Source: Clostridia bacterium (GTDB lineage Bacteria > Bacillota > Clostridia > Oscillospirales > Acutalibacteraceae). Taken from it: DNA of 64,000 nucleotides. The notes under the pieces were generated by a model. It was given only the letters and a program-made list of their open reading frames with translations, ran no database searches and was not told the DNA's origin. The translations under genes were made by a program, and so were the position numbers. Where the stretch lies: positions 1 through 64,000 of the forward strand of contig JAFULG010000013.1 of the NCBI GenBank assembly GCA_017473435.1, in the 5' to 3' direction. Shown in pieces: positions 16,634 through 25,832 of this stretch (position 1 is the stretch's first letter; every line of letters begins with the position of its first letter).

Positions 16634-16858
16634 ATGGAAATGTATACACTTGATACGGCAATGATAAGATTAAAGGAAATTGCCGAGGAGCTTGAAAGCG
16701 GAGAGCATGACCTTGAAATGTCGATGAAACTTTATGAGGAAGGTGTAAGAATTATAACCTTCTGCAATAAAGCTCTTTCAAATGCAAAGCAAAAGGTAAC
16801 TGAGCTTTCCCAATATGATAACGAGGAAGATGAAAATGAAGAAGGCATACAGCTTTAA
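16634..16858 (+). CDS. xseB: Exodeoxyribonuclease VII small subunit
   Basis: 74 residues forming the helical hairpin of XseB: RLKEIAEELESGEHDLEMSMKLYEEGV (split: RLKEIAEELESG and LEMSMKLYEEGV). It coats the XseA coiled coil. GAAAGG lies about 12 nt before the ATG. It overlaps the ispA start by 23 bp. Confidence 0.95.
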   Translation: MEMYTLDTAMIRLKEIAEELESGEHDLEMSMKLYEEGVRIITFCNKALSNAKQKVTELSQYDNEEDENEEGIQL

Positions 16859-17723
16859 TGATTACATTTCAATAATAAATTCCAAGCTTGATTCTTTTGT
16901 TCCCGAATGTACTTACGGTGAGCCGGTTGTGTGTGACGCCATGAAGTACAGTCTCAGTATCGGCGGAAAAAGAATCAGGCCTGTTCTGCTTCTTGAGTTC
17001 TGTCGCGTTTGCGGCGGCGAGGTTGAAAAGGCGGTTCCTTTTGCGGTCGCGCTTGAAATGATACACACTTACTCTCTTATACATGACGACCTTCCGTGCA
17101 TGGATAACGATGATATGAGAAGAGGAAAGCCTTCCTGTCATATAAAATACGGAGAAGAGTATGCTCTTCTTGCCGGTGACGGGCTTCTTACAAGAGCTTT
17201 CGGTGTTATTGCTCAAAGTGAGGCGGCAAAAGAAAATCCTGCTTGCGCCGTTGAGGCCATATCTGTATTATCTGATCTTGCGGGAGTTAACGGTATGATA
17301 GGCGGACAGACTGTTGACCTGATGAACGAAGGAAAAAAAGCTTCAATTCAGACTCTTGAGGTTATGGACAGGCTGAAAACGGGTGCACTTATTGTTTCGG
17401 CGGCTAAACTCGGCTGTCTTGTTGCAGGTGCTGATGAGATTAAAACGAAGGCGGCTGTTAACTTCTGTGAAAAAATAGGACATGCCTTCCAGATTATCGA
17501 TGATATTCTTGATGTTGTCGGTGATGAAAAAGAACTCGGCAAGCCGATAGGAAGTGACGGAGAAAGTGATAAGTCAACCTATGTGTCGCTTCTCGGTCTT
17601 GAAAAATCAACGGAATATGCCAATCAGCTTACAAATGAAGCCATTGAAGCACTCTCTGTCTTTGGCGATGAAGCAGAACTGCTCAAAGAAATCGCAGACA
17701 TGCTTTCAAAACGTAAAAATTAA
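16836..17723 (+). CDS. ispA: Polyprenyl diphosphate synthase (geranyl/farnesyl)
   Basis: 295 residues. It condenses isopentenyl diphosphate with allylic diphosphates. Seen are GGKRIRP (substrate-binding), the first aspartate-rich motif DDLPCMDNDD followed by RRGKPS, and the second motif DDILDVVGD. I chose ATG 16836 (MKKAYSF) because CGAGGAAG at 16822-16829 fits it best; ATGs at 16815 and 16830 are possible. Chain length cannot be fixed from sequence, but size and position beside dxs fit an IspA-type farnesyl diphosphate synthase. Confidence 0.93.
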   Translation: MKKAYSFNDYISIINSKLDSFVPECTYGEPVVCDAMKYSLSIGGKRIRPVLLLEFCRVCGGEVEKAVPFAVALEMIHTYSLIHDDLPCMDNDDMRRGKPSCHIKYGEEYALLAGDGLLTRAFGVIAQSEAAKENPACAVEAISVLSDLAGVNGMIGGQTVDLMNEGKKASIQTLEVMDRLKTGALIVSAAKLGCLVAGADEIKTKAAVNFCEKIGHAFQIIDDILDVVGDEKELGKPIGSDGESDKSTYVSLLGLEKSTEYANQLTNEAIEALSVFGDEAELLKEIADMLSKRKN

Positions 17724-17735
17724 GGGATGATTTAA

Positions 17736-19583
17736 ATGAATTATAAACTCCTTTCAAAAATAAAATCTCCTGTTGATATAAAATCAATGAGCTTTTCGGA
17801 GCTCGAAGATCTTTCAAAGGAAATTCGCCTTAAAATAATCGAAACCGTGTCCAAAAACGGTGGACATCTTGCTCCTAATCTTGGTACGGTTGAGCTTACA
17901 ATAGCCTTGCATAAGGTTTTCAACTCACCGTCAGATCAGTTCGTTTTTGATGTGGGTCATCAGTGCTATACCCATAAGCTTCTTACAGGCAGATACGAAA
18001 GCTTTGACACCCTACGCACAAAGGGCGGTATATCCGGCTTTTGCCGTCCGGGAGAAAGTGAGCACGATATCTTTTATTCGGGTCACAGCGGAACATCTGT
18101 TTCCTCCGGACTCGGTCTTGCCATGGCGAAGGAGCTTAACAAGGACGACAGCCATGTTATTTCGCTAATCGGTGACGGCTCCTTTACCGGAGGTATGGTT
18201 TATGAGGCACTCAACAACGGCGGAAGAACGAATGCAAAGCACATAATTATTCTCAATGACAATAAAATGTCAATTTCCGAAAATGTCGGTGCTTTTGCAA
18301 AGTATCTCGCTGTTATTCGTTCAAAACCCGGCTATTACTCTTTTAAAGCGGGAACTGAAAAAGCACTCAGCCGTATACCTATGGGTAAGGCGGTTGCAAG
18401 AAAGCTTTACGATTTAAAGACTGATATAAAAAACAAACTCTATTCGCAAAGTACCTTTTTCGAGGATCTTGGATACAGATATATGGGACCTGTTGACGGT
18501 CACGATATTGAAAATCTTTGCGATGCGCTTGAAACAGCGAAGAATGTTAATGTCCCGGTAGTTCTTCATGTTCTGACCGTAAAGGGCAGAGGCTACGAAC
18601 ACGCAGAAAAAGATCCCAGTATTTTTCACGGAATTTCAAGGTTTGATGTTGAAACCGGTGAACCGAAAAGTACAGCAGTCAGCTTTTCGGATAAATTCGG
18701 TGAGTGCCTTTGCGAAAAGGCAGAGAATGACGAGAGCGTTTGCGCTATTACTGCTGCTATGGGAATCGGAACAGGACTCAGGAGCTTCAGTGAAAAATAT
18801 CCCGACAGATTTTTTGATGTCGGTATTGCTGAGGAGCATGCCGTAACCTTTGCTTCCGGTCTTGCAAAGAACGGAATGAAGCCGGTTTACGCGGTTTATT
18901 CAACCTTCTTTCAGCGCTGCTATGATCAGCTTATTCATGATATTTCTTTGCAGAAGCTGAAGGTTATCTTTGCAGTTGACCGTGCCGGATTTGTAGGCGA
19001 GGACGGAGAAACACATCACGGTATTTTTGATGTTTCCTTCCTTGGTACGGTGCCGGAGCTTAAAATTTATTCACCTTGCTGTTACCGTTCTCTTAAGGCT
19101 GATATTAATAACGTGCTTTATGCTGATGAATATTCTGCTGTTGTCAGATATCCTAGAGGTGCACCTAATTCTAATGTTGAGAAGCTTCGTTACGACTGTA
19201 TAGAGTATTCAACCTACGGTAACGCTGAAAGCGATACGGTTATTGTTACTTATGGCAGACTTACAAGCGAAGCCATTGATGCTGTTGATGCTCTTAAGGC
19301 TTCGGGCAGGGATGTGCTTCTCGTTTCGCTGAATCAGATTAAGCCGATTGATGAAGCTGTATTTGATATACTTCTAAGTAAAAAGTCAGTTTTCTTTTTT
19401 GAGGAAGGTATGCGTAACGGCGGTATAGGCGAAAGACTCGGCAGTATGTTACTTGAAAAAGGATACTGCGGTAAATATAAAATCAAGGCTATTGAAAACA
19501 AATTTGTTGAACAGGCAAGTGTAAGCGAGCTTATTTCTGCTTACGGTCTTGACAGCAGTTCAATGATTGAAATGTTGAGTTGA
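17736..19583 (+). CDS. dxs: 1-deoxy-D-xylulose-5-phosphate synthase
   Basis: 615 residues. It makes DXP from pyruvate and glyceraldehyde 3-phosphate, the first step of the MEP isoprenoid route. The thiamine diphosphate site is seen as GDGSFTGGMVYEALNN (about 147-162), with GHSGTSVSSGLG before it and DRAGFVGEDGETHHG (about 415-429) in the pyrimidine-binding domain, then a transketolase C-terminal domain. It lies 12 bp after ispA, so two isoprenoid genes are co-transcribed. Confidence 0.97.
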   Translation: MNYKLLSKIKSPVDIKSMSFSELEDLSKEIRLKIIETVSKNGGHLAPNLGTVELTIALHKVFNSPSDQFVFDVGHQCYTHKLLTGRYESFDTLRTKGGISGFCRPGESEHDIFYSGHSGTSVSSGLGLAMAKELNKDDSHVISLIGDGSFTGGMVYEALNNGGRTNAKHIIILNDNKMSISENVGAFAKYLAVIRSKPGYYSFKAGTEKALSRIPMGKAVARKLYDLKTDIKNKLYSQSTFFEDLGYRYMGPVDGHDIENLCDALETAKNVNVPVVLHVLTVKGRGYEHAEKDPSIFHGISRFDVETGEPKSTAVSFSDKFGECLCEKAENDESVCAITAAMGIGTGLRSFSEKYPDRFFDVGIAEEHAVTFASGLAKNGMKPVYAVYSTFFQRCYDQLIHDISLQKLKVIFAVDRAGFVGEDGETHHGIFDVSFLGTVPELKIYSPCCYRSLKADINNVLYADEYSAVVRYPRGAPNSNVEKLRYDCIEYSTYGNAESDTVIVTYGRLTSEAIDAVDALKASGRDVLLVSLNQIKPIDEAVFDILLSKKSVFFFEEGMRNGGIGERLGSMLLEKGYCGKYKIKAIENKFVEQASVSELISAYGLDSSSMIEMLS

Positions 19584-19607
19584 CAGTAGCTGTTACAGGT
19601 GACTTAA

Positions 19608-20429
19608 ATGAAAGAAAAAATCAGACTTGATGTTGCTCTTTTTGAAAGAGGCTTTGTTGATAGCCGTGAAAAAGGTAAGGCGCTTATCATGGCAGGACTT
19701 GTTTATATCAACGGTAACAAAGAGACAAAAGCCGGGGCATCGGTAAAAAGCGAGGATTGCATTGAGCTTCGCGGTGAAAAAATGCCTTTCGTAAGCCGAG
19801 GCGGTTATAAATTAAAAAAAGCTGTTGAGGAGTTCGGTCTTGTACTTGACGGGGCAGTTTGTATGGATATCGGTGCATCAACGGGCGGTTTTACCGATTG
19901 TATGCTGCAAAACGGAGCCAAAAAGGTTTACTCGATTGATGTCGGTTACGGTCAGCTTGCCTGGAAGCTTCGGCAGGATGAACGGGTAGTAAATATGGAA
20001 AGAACAAACTTCCGTTACGTTACCCGAGAGGAGATACCTGATGAGATTGACTTTGCAAGTGTGGATGTTTCCTTCATTTCGCTCAAGCTTATTATTCCCG
20101 TAATGCGTCAGCTTCTCAAGGATGGCGGACGGGCAGTGTGTCTTATAAAGCCTCAGTTTGAAGCAGGTAGAGAAAAGATAGGCAAAAACGGTGTTGTAAG
20201 AGATATTTCGGTTCACACTGAGGTTGTTGAAATGATTTACAACTTTGTACTCGAGCAAGGTTTTACGGTGCTGAATCTTGATTTTTCACCGATTAAGGGT
20301 CCTCAGGGAAATATTGAATACCTTATTTTTATTGAAAAAACCGAAAACCCGGAATCAGAGCTTGCTGTTACTCCGAGGGAGATTGTCGAAGCTTCTCACG
20401 AAAAGCTGAACGGCGGTGAAAATATATGA
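19608..20429 (+). CDS. tlyA: TlyA-family rRNA 2'-O-methyltransferase
   Basis: 273 residues. An N-terminal S4 RNA-binding domain (RLDVALFERGFVDSREKGKA, split as RLDVALFERGF and VDSREKGKA) is followed by an FtsJ-like methyltransferase domain with the SAM loop DIGASTGGFTDCML (about 87-100) and a KPQFEAGR segment. Members methylate 16S and/or 23S rRNA; older annotations call them hemolysins. It overlaps nadK by 4 bp (ATGA) and precedes nadK-argR-recN, the standard Firmicutes order. Confidence 0.93.
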   Translation: MKEKIRLDVALFERGFVDSREKGKALIMAGLVYINGNKETKAGASVKSEDCIELRGEKMPFVSRGGYKLKKAVEEFGLVLDGAVCMDIGASTGGFTDCMLQNGAKKVYSIDVGYGQLAWKLRQDERVVNMERTNFRYVTREEIPDEIDFASVDVSFISLKLIIPVMRQLLKDGGRAVCLIKPQFEAGREKIGKNGVVRDISVHTEVVEMIYNFVLEQGFTVLNLDFSPIKGPQGNIEYLIFIEKTENPESELAVTPREIVEASHEKLNGGENI

Positions 20430-21292
20430 CAGTAGCTCTTTATGTTAATCTTACAAGAGATAATGCCCATAATGTTGCCGTAGATGTTATAAAGGAGCTA
20501 AAAAACCTCGGTATCAGAATACTTATGCCTGAGGAGTTTCAGACTGAATTTGATGATGTTGAGTTTCTGCCTTCAAGCGTATTTATAAAATGCTCAGATT
20601 TACTTATTTCTATCGGCGGCGACGGAACTATAATACATTCAGCTCACAGGGCTGCGGCTTTTGATAAGCCGATACTCGGTATAAATGCAGGTAGATTAGG
20701 CTTTCTTGCAGGTCTTGAAAAAGAGGAGCTTCATCTGCTTAAGGCGCTTATCAGCAATGATTACACCGTTGACAGCAGAATGATGCTTTCTGTAAAGCAT
20801 TATGAAGGTGAACGCTTTTTAAAAGAATACGTATGCCTTAATGATGTTGTAATAACAAGAGGTAATTCACTCCGGCTCTGTGATGTTTTGGCAAAGAGTG
20901 AGGGTAAGCGTATTTTCGATTATCAGGCAGACGGCCTTATAGTTGCCACCCCTACGGGCTCTACCGCTTATTCACTTTCGGCAGGAGGACCTGTTGTGGA
21001 TACTGCTATAGAAAGTATAATTCTTACGCCAATATGTAATCATTCTTTATTTTCACGTTCAATGATTTTTAAGTCTGAAAGCATAATTGAACTTAAGGTG
21101 AATAACCCTGAAATCAGTCTTCCGTTTTTTAGCTGTGACGGTGAAGAGGGTTTGGAAATTGGAAAGGAAAGCAGATTGCTCGTAACACGTAGTGAGAAGT
21201 ATGCAAAGATTATCAGAATAAAAAGTGACAGCTTTGCAGATATACTCTCACATAAGCTTATCGAAAGATATGCACAAGGAGGAAAATTATGA
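20426..21292 (+). CDS. nadK: NAD kinase
   Basis: 288 residues. It phosphorylates NAD to NADP. The signature GGDGTIIHSAH (about 64-74) and NAGRLGFLAG (about 89-98) form the nucleotide site, and TPTGSTAYSLSAGGPVV (about 175-191) closes it. The ATG overlaps the tlyA stop, and its TGA overlaps the argR ATG, so translation is coupled both ways. Confidence 0.96.
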   Translation: MTVALYVNLTRDNAHNVAVDVIKELKNLGIRILMPEEFQTEFDDVEFLPSSVFIKCSDLLISIGGDGTIIHSAHRAAAFDKPILGINAGRLGFLAGLEKEELHLLKALISNDYTVDSRMMLSVKHYEGERFLKEYVCLNDVVITRGNSLRLCDVLAKSEGKRIFDYQADGLIVATPTGSTAYSLSAGGPVVDTAIESIILTPICNHSLFSRSMIFKSESIIELKVNNPEISLPFFSCDGEEGLEIGKESRLLVTRSEKYAKIIRIKSDSFADILSHKLIERYAQGGKL

Positions 21293-21741
21293 AAAAGAAC
21301 AGACATGAAGCAATTTTATCCCTGATTGCACAGCAGGATATAGGCACTCAGGAGGAATTGATGCAAAAGCTCAATGAGCTTGGTTACAAGGTTACTCAGG
21401 CAACTGTATCAAGGGATATCAAATATCTTAAGCTCATAAAAACTCCCGTCGCTTCGGGACAGTACAAGTATTCTTATGTCAACAATGAGGCGGAGGATTT
21501 TTCCGGCAAGTATTATTCTATTCTTTCGCATTCAGTTACTTCTGTTGATTATGCAGGCAATATGGCGGTTGTAAAATGCTATGCAGGTATGGCTAATGCT
21601 GCTTGTGCGGCTATGGATAACCTTGAAATAGAAAATATTGTAGGAACTCTTGCAGGCGATGACACAATATTTGTTCTTTGTCGTGACGAGCGTAGTGCAG
21701 GTGAATTTAAGGAATATATCGAAAAAGTTACGACAGCCTGA
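21289..21741 (+). CDS. argR: Arginine repressor ArgR
   Basis: 150 residues. The N-terminal winged helix contains KVTQATVSRDIKYLKLIK (about 34-51); the C-terminal hexamerisation and arginine-binding domain contains GTLAGDDTIFVLCRD (about 125-139). It controls arginine synthesis and catabolism genes by binding ARG boxes; an argCJBD cluster lies 19 kb downstream. AAGGAGG precedes the ATG, which overlaps the nadK stop. Confidence 0.95.
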   Translation: MKKNRHEAILSLIAQQDIGTQEELMQKLNELGYKVTQATVSRDIKYLKLIKTPVASGQYKYSYVNNEAEDFSGKYYSILSHSVTSVDYAGNMAVVKCYAGMANAACAAMDNLEIENIVGTLAGDDTIFVLCRDERSAGEFKEYIEKVTTA

Positions 21742-21789
21742 ACTTATTCAGATTAAAAAGCAAGTAAGTTATAAAAGGAATGCAGCGTT

Positions 21790-23463
21790 ATGTTATCCAA
21801 TTTGAAAATTGAAAATGTTGCTGTCATTGAAAAAGCAGAAATTGACTTTGACAACGGTCTCAATATTATGACCGGTGAGACGGGTGCGGGTAAATCTATT
21901 GTTATCGATGCTATTAATGCAGTGCTCGGCGAACGTACATCAAAGAATATAGTGCGCACAGGAACTGCGTTGGCTAAGGTATCGGCTTATTTTGAAAATA
22001 TATCCGATGCAGCAGTCAGTGCTTTAACGGAAATTGAAGTAGAGTCGGAGCCTGACAGGTCATTGCTTATCAGTCGTACTCTTACAGCTGACGGCAGAAG
22101 CACCTGCCGTATCAACGGACAGACGGTTACGGTTTCCATGCTGAAAAAGCTCGGCAGGGAGCTTATAACTATATGCGGTCAGCACGACAGTCAGCATCTA
22201 TTGCAGAAGGAAACACATATTGAATATATAGATTTTCTCGCTGATATCGGCGGAATTCTTGAACAATACAAAACAGTATATTCTGCTGTTGTCAGAAAGA
22301 AAAAAGAACTGAGAGCTTTTGAAAAAAGCCTTAACGATAAAGAGGAACGACGCGAATATCTTTCTTATCGCATAAACGAAATCGAGCAGGCGAACATTGT
22401 TCCGGGCGAAAAGACAAGACTTATTGAGGATAAAAAGAAGCTTAGGAATAAAGAGAAGCTTGCAAATGCGCTTCACGGTGCGAGTGTTGCTGTAAACGGC
22501 GATGAAAGCTCTGCCGGTTGTTCGCATAGTCTTTATTCTCTCCTTTCTTTTCTTGAACAGCTGGGTGAATATAACGGTGATTTTATTGAGTATTCAAAGA
22601 TATTGCAGAAGCTTGCTTATGCGGTTGATGAATGTTCCAGCTTGATAAACGGAGAAATATCTTCACTTGAGGATGAAGATATTGATATCAACTACGTTGA
22701 AGAACGGCTTGATGTGTTATACCGTCTTTCTAAAAAATACGGTGACAGCGAGGAAGAAATACTATTAACTCTTGAGAAGTATAAAGCAGAGCTGGAAACG
22801 CTTGAATCAAGCGATGAAAAAAAGCAGGAGCTTGAGGACGAAATTTATGAGCTTTCCGAAAGACTGTTTGATCTTGCAGAGGAGATTTCCGAAAGAAGGA
22901 AAGCTGCTGCACTTGAGTTTGAAAAGAATGTAATGGCGGAGCTGAACTATCTGGATATGCCTTCAGCTGTATTCAAGGTTAATTTTACAGATACACCGGC
23001 AACTTCAAAAGGTATTGATGAAATTGAATTTCTCATAAGTGCCAACAGCGGTCAGGAACCGAAACCGCTTTCGAAAATTGCTTCGGGCGGTGAGCTTTCA
23101 CGTATTATGCTTGCTATTAAGTGTGTGCTTTCTGATCTTGAAACGGCAGACACAATGATTTTTGATGAAATTGATACCGGCGTAAGCGGCAGAGCAGCGC
23201 ATAAGATTGCTTATAAGCTTAAGGGTGTCAGCGGAAAGCGTCAGACAATCTGCGTAACTCATCTTGCTCAGATAGCTGCGGCCTCGGATAACCACTTGTT
23301 TATTGAAAAGCATAGCGACGGAGAAAATACATTTACAAAAATCAGAAGGCTTGTTGATGACGAGCGTATTTATGAAATTGCCAGAATTATCGGTGGCGAT
23401 GTTATCACCAAGGCTACGGTTATGTCAGCTTGCGAGCTGATTGATTTTGCAAATACACCTTGA
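21790..23463 (+). CDS. recN: DNA repair ATPase RecN
   Basis: 557 residues, an SMC-like ABC ATPase for double-strand-break repair. Walker A is GETGAGKSIVIDAI (about 29-42), the ABC signature IASGGELSRIMLAIK near 428-442, and Walker B TMIFDEIDTGVSGRAA after it; the middle forms coiled coils. The stop codon overlaps the -35 box of the tyrS promoter. Confidence 0.97.
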   Translation: MLSNLKIENVAVIEKAEIDFDNGLNIMTGETGAGKSIVIDAINAVLGERTSKNIVRTGTALAKVSAYFENISDAAVSALTEIEVESEPDRSLLISRTLTADGRSTCRINGQTVTVSMLKKLGRELITICGQHDSQHLLQKETHIEYIDFLADIGGILEQYKTVYSAVVRKKKELRAFEKSLNDKEERREYLSYRINEIEQANIVPGEKTRLIEDKKKLRNKEKLANALHGASVAVNGDESSAGCSHSLYSLLSFLEQLGEYNGDFIEYSKILQKLAYAVDECSSLINGEISSLEDEDIDINYVEERLDVLYRLSKKYGDSEEEILLTLEKYKAELETLESSDEKKQELEDEIYELSERLFDLAEEISERRKAAALEFEKNVMAELNYLDMPSAVFKVNFTDTPATSKGIDEIEFLISANSGQEPKPLSKIASGGELSRIMLAIKCVLSDLETADTMIFDEIDTGVSGRAAHKIAYKLKGVSGKRQTICVTHLAQIAAASDNHLFIEKHSDGENTFTKIRRLVDDERIYEIARIIGGDVITKATVMSACELIDFANTP

Positions 23464-23488
23464 CATAATACAAATTAAAATGTATTAT
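23460..23488 (+). promoter_or_regulatory. Promoter of tyrS
   Basis: TTGACA at 23460-23465 (overlapping the recN stop) and TATTAT at 23483-23488, 17 bp apart. Only about 35 nt remain to the start codon, so there is no room for a T-box leader. Confidence 0.75.
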
Positions 23489-23527
23489 ATACAGAAATTA
23501 TGAAAAAACGAAAGGATATGAAATATC

Positions 23528-24754
23528 ATGCAGATATATGAAGAGCTTGTTGCAAGAGGACTTATTGCACAGGTAACAGACGAGGAAAGAATAAGAGACC
23601 TTATCAATAACGGTAAGGCAGTTTTCTACATTGGCTTTGATCCCACAGCTGACTCTCTTCACGTCGGTCACTTTATGGCTCTTTGCCTTATGAAGAGACT
23701 TCAGATGGCAGGAAACAAGCCGGTTGCGCTTATCGGCGGCGGTACAGCTATGATCGGTGACCCTTCAGGCAGAAGTGATATGCGTCAGATGATGACAGTT
23801 GAAACAATTCAGCATAACTGTGACTGCTTTAAGGAGCAGATGAGTAAGTTTATAGATTTCTCTGAAGATAAGGCAATTATGGTTAACAATGCCGATTGGC
23901 TTCTTGACCTTAACTACATTGAGGTTCTCCGCGAGGTTGGTGCTTGCTTCAGCGTTAACCGTATGCTTTCAGCCGAATGCTATAAGCAGAGAATGGAAAA
24001 GGGACTTTCCTTCCTTGAATTTAACTATATGATTATGCAGAGCTATGACTTCTACGTGCTTTATCAGAAGTATGGCTGTAATCTTCAGTTCGGCGGCGAC
24101 GATCAGTGGAGCAATATGCTCGGCGGTACTGAACTTATCAGAAGAAAGCTCGGTGAAGACGCTGCTGCGATGACAATTACGCTTCTTCTTAACTCCGAGG
24201 GCAAGAAGATGGGTAAAACACAGTCGGGTGCAGTATGGCTTGATCCTAAAAAGACAAGCCCCTTCGATTTCTACCAGTATTGGAGAAATGTTGATGATGC
24301 TGACGTTCTTAAGTGCATCAGAATGCTCACCTTCCTTCCTCTTGAAGAAATTGAGAAGATGGACTCATGGCAGGGCAGCGAGCTTAACAAAGCAAAGGAA
24401 ATTCTTGCTTTTGAGCTTACAAAGCTTGTTCACGGTGAGGAAGAAGCAAACAAGGCTCAGGAGGGTGCAAGAGCACTTTTCTCAGGTGCAGGAAATACCG
24501 AAAATATGCCCACTACGGTTCTTTCTGATGCTGATTTTGCTGACGGAGAAATCAGCCTTATTGATATGATGCTTAAGGCTGAAATTATCAAGTCACGCGG
24601 TGAAGGCAGACGCCTCATTGAGCAGGGCGGTGTAGCTGTTGATGATGAAAAGGCAAAAACTGCTTTTGATATGATTAACAAGGACGCTTTCTCAAAGGGT
24701 CACGTAATTGTTAAAAAAGGTAAGAAAATTTTTGTTAAATTTGTAATTGAATAA
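23528..24754 (+). CDS. tyrS: Tyrosyl-tRNA synthetase
   Basis: 408 residues, class I synthetase. The HIGH-type motif is PTADSLHVGHFMAL (about 39-52). The QFGGDDQWSNMLGG tyrosine/tRNA segment and the KMSKS-type loop KKMGKTQSGAVW (about 229-240) follow, and a C-terminal S4 domain ends the protein. Note the absence of a T-box leader on this synthetase while two other genes in the window have one. Confidence 0.97.
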   Translation: MQIYEELVARGLIAQVTDEERIRDLINNGKAVFYIGFDPTADSLHVGHFMALCLMKRLQMAGNKPVALIGGGTAMIGDPSGRSDMRQMMTVETIQHNCDCFKEQMSKFIDFSEDKAIMVNNADWLLDLNYIEVLREVGACFSVNRMLSAECYKQRMEKGLSFLEFNYMIMQSYDFYVLYQKYGCNLQFGGDDQWSNMLGGTELIRRKLGEDAAAMTITLLLNSEGKKMGKTQSGAVWLDPKKTSPFDFYQYWRNVDDADVLKCIRMLTFLPLEEIEKMDSWQGSELNKAKEILAFELTKLVHGEEEANKAQEGARALFSGAGNTENMPTTVLSDADFADGEISLIDMMLKAEIIKSRGEGRRLIEQGGVAVDDEKAKTAFDMINKDAFSKGHVIVKKGKKIFVKFVIE

Positions 24755-24762
24755 AAAATGAT

Positions 24763-24800
24763 AAAGCCGGCTTTGGATAAACCATAGTCGGCTTTGTTGG
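24763..24800. terminator. Hairpin after tyrS
   Basis: AAAGCCGGCT at 24763-24772 pairs with AGTCGGCTTT at 24786-24795 (one G-U pair). The T run on the plus side is weak, so termination may be partial and the GH43 gene may receive readthrough. Confidence 0.45.
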
Positions 24801-24814
24801 AATAGGAGTGACTT

Positions 24815-25786
24815 ATGAAGAACTACCCCAATCCGTTTATTCCCGAAAGGGCAGACCCTTACATAACAAAGGGTAGTGACGGCTATTATTATTTCACTGC
24901 TTCTTATCCTGCTTTTCACGATGAATTTCACGGATATGACAGAATTGCTTTAAGAAGAAGTAAAAACGTCGAAGGGTTAAGAAATGCCGAAGAAAAAACG
25001 GTGTGGCTTGCTCATAAAGAGGGTATTATGTCAAGGCATATATGGGCTCCCGAATTACATGAAATTGACGGTAAATGGTATGTTTTCTTTGCCGCAGGAA
25101 ACAGCGATGATAAGTGGCATATCCGTCCGTATGTGTTGATGTGTAACGGAACGGACCCTATAAATGATACGTGGGAGGAAAAAGGCAAGGCTCAGCCTGC
25201 TGATGGTGATGATATTTCCTTCAATAGCTTTTCACTCGATATGACTTACTTTGAGCATAATAGTAAGCATTATCTTATCTGGGCAGAGATAATCGGCGCA
25301 TCATCTCTTTTTATGGCAGAGATTAATCCCGACTCTCCCTGGAAGTTGATCTCACAGCCCATACTTCTGAGTAAGCCTGAATATGATTGGGAAAAGGTTC
25401 GCTTTTCCGTTAATGAGGGTGCCAGCGTGCTTAAGGGTGAGGATAAAATCTTTGTATTCTTTTCTGCTTCGGGTACGGGCGCAGAATATTGTATGGGATA
25501 TCTCTGGGCGGATAATGCTGCTGATTTGATGGATATAACATCATGGCACAAAACAACAGAGCCTGTGCTTTCAACGAAGGATTTAATCGGCGAGGCAGGT
25601 CCGGGTCACAACAGCTTTGTTTATGATGAAGAGGGTAGCCTGCTTCTTGTTTATCACGCACGCCCCGAAAGTCACTTTGATAAAAGCTGTGGCACATATG
25701 ACGATGAACCGCTTTATGACCCCTGTCGTCATGCAAGAATCAAACATGTTAAGTTTGATGAAAAGGGCTTTCCTGTAATATTATAA
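24815..25786 (+). CDS. Glycoside hydrolase family 43 (arabinofuranosidase/xylosidase-like)
   Basis: 323 residues, a five-bladed beta-propeller of the GH43 type. The three acidic residues are identifiable: Asp14 in RADPYI (base), Asp142 in FSLDMTYF (pKa modulator) and Glu201 in NEGASVLK (acid). No signal peptide is present, so it probably acts on imported arabino- or xylo-oligosaccharides in the cytoplasm. GGAGTG precedes the ATG. Substrate specificity within GH43 cannot be assigned. It stands alone, with no transporter or regulator next to it. Confidence 0.85.
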   Translation: MKNYPNPFIPERADPYITKGSDGYYYFTASYPAFHDEFHGYDRIALRRSKNVEGLRNAEEKTVWLAHKEGIMSRHIWAPELHEIDGKWYVFFAAGNSDDKWHIRPYVLMCNGTDPINDTWEEKGKAQPADGDDISFNSFSLDMTYFEHNSKHYLIWAEIIGASSLFMAEINPDSPWKLISQPILLSKPEYDWEKVRFSVNEGASVLKGEDKIFVFFSASGTGAEYCMGYLWADNAADLMDITSWHKTTEPVLSTKDLIGEAGPGHNSFVYDEEGSLLLVYHARPESHFDKSCGTYDDEPLYDPCRHARIKHVKFDEKGFPVIL

Positions 25787-25793
25787 AGAAAAG

Positions 25794-25828
25794 CGGTCTG
25801 TTGCGAGCAGCAGACCGTAATTTTTATT
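25794..25828. terminator. Terminator between convergent GH43 and nadE
   Basis: A 10-11-bp stem, 25794-25804 with 25807-25817 (one G-U pair), followed by TAATTTTTATTT. On the opposite strand the hairpin is followed by a weaker CTTTTCTTT run. Confidence 0.75.
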
Positions 25829-25832
25829 TGTA

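Noticed and set aside
23460..23527. Possible T-box before tyrS
   Set aside because: Only about 35 nt separate the promoter from the start codon, and no GGTACCGCGG-type motif is present.
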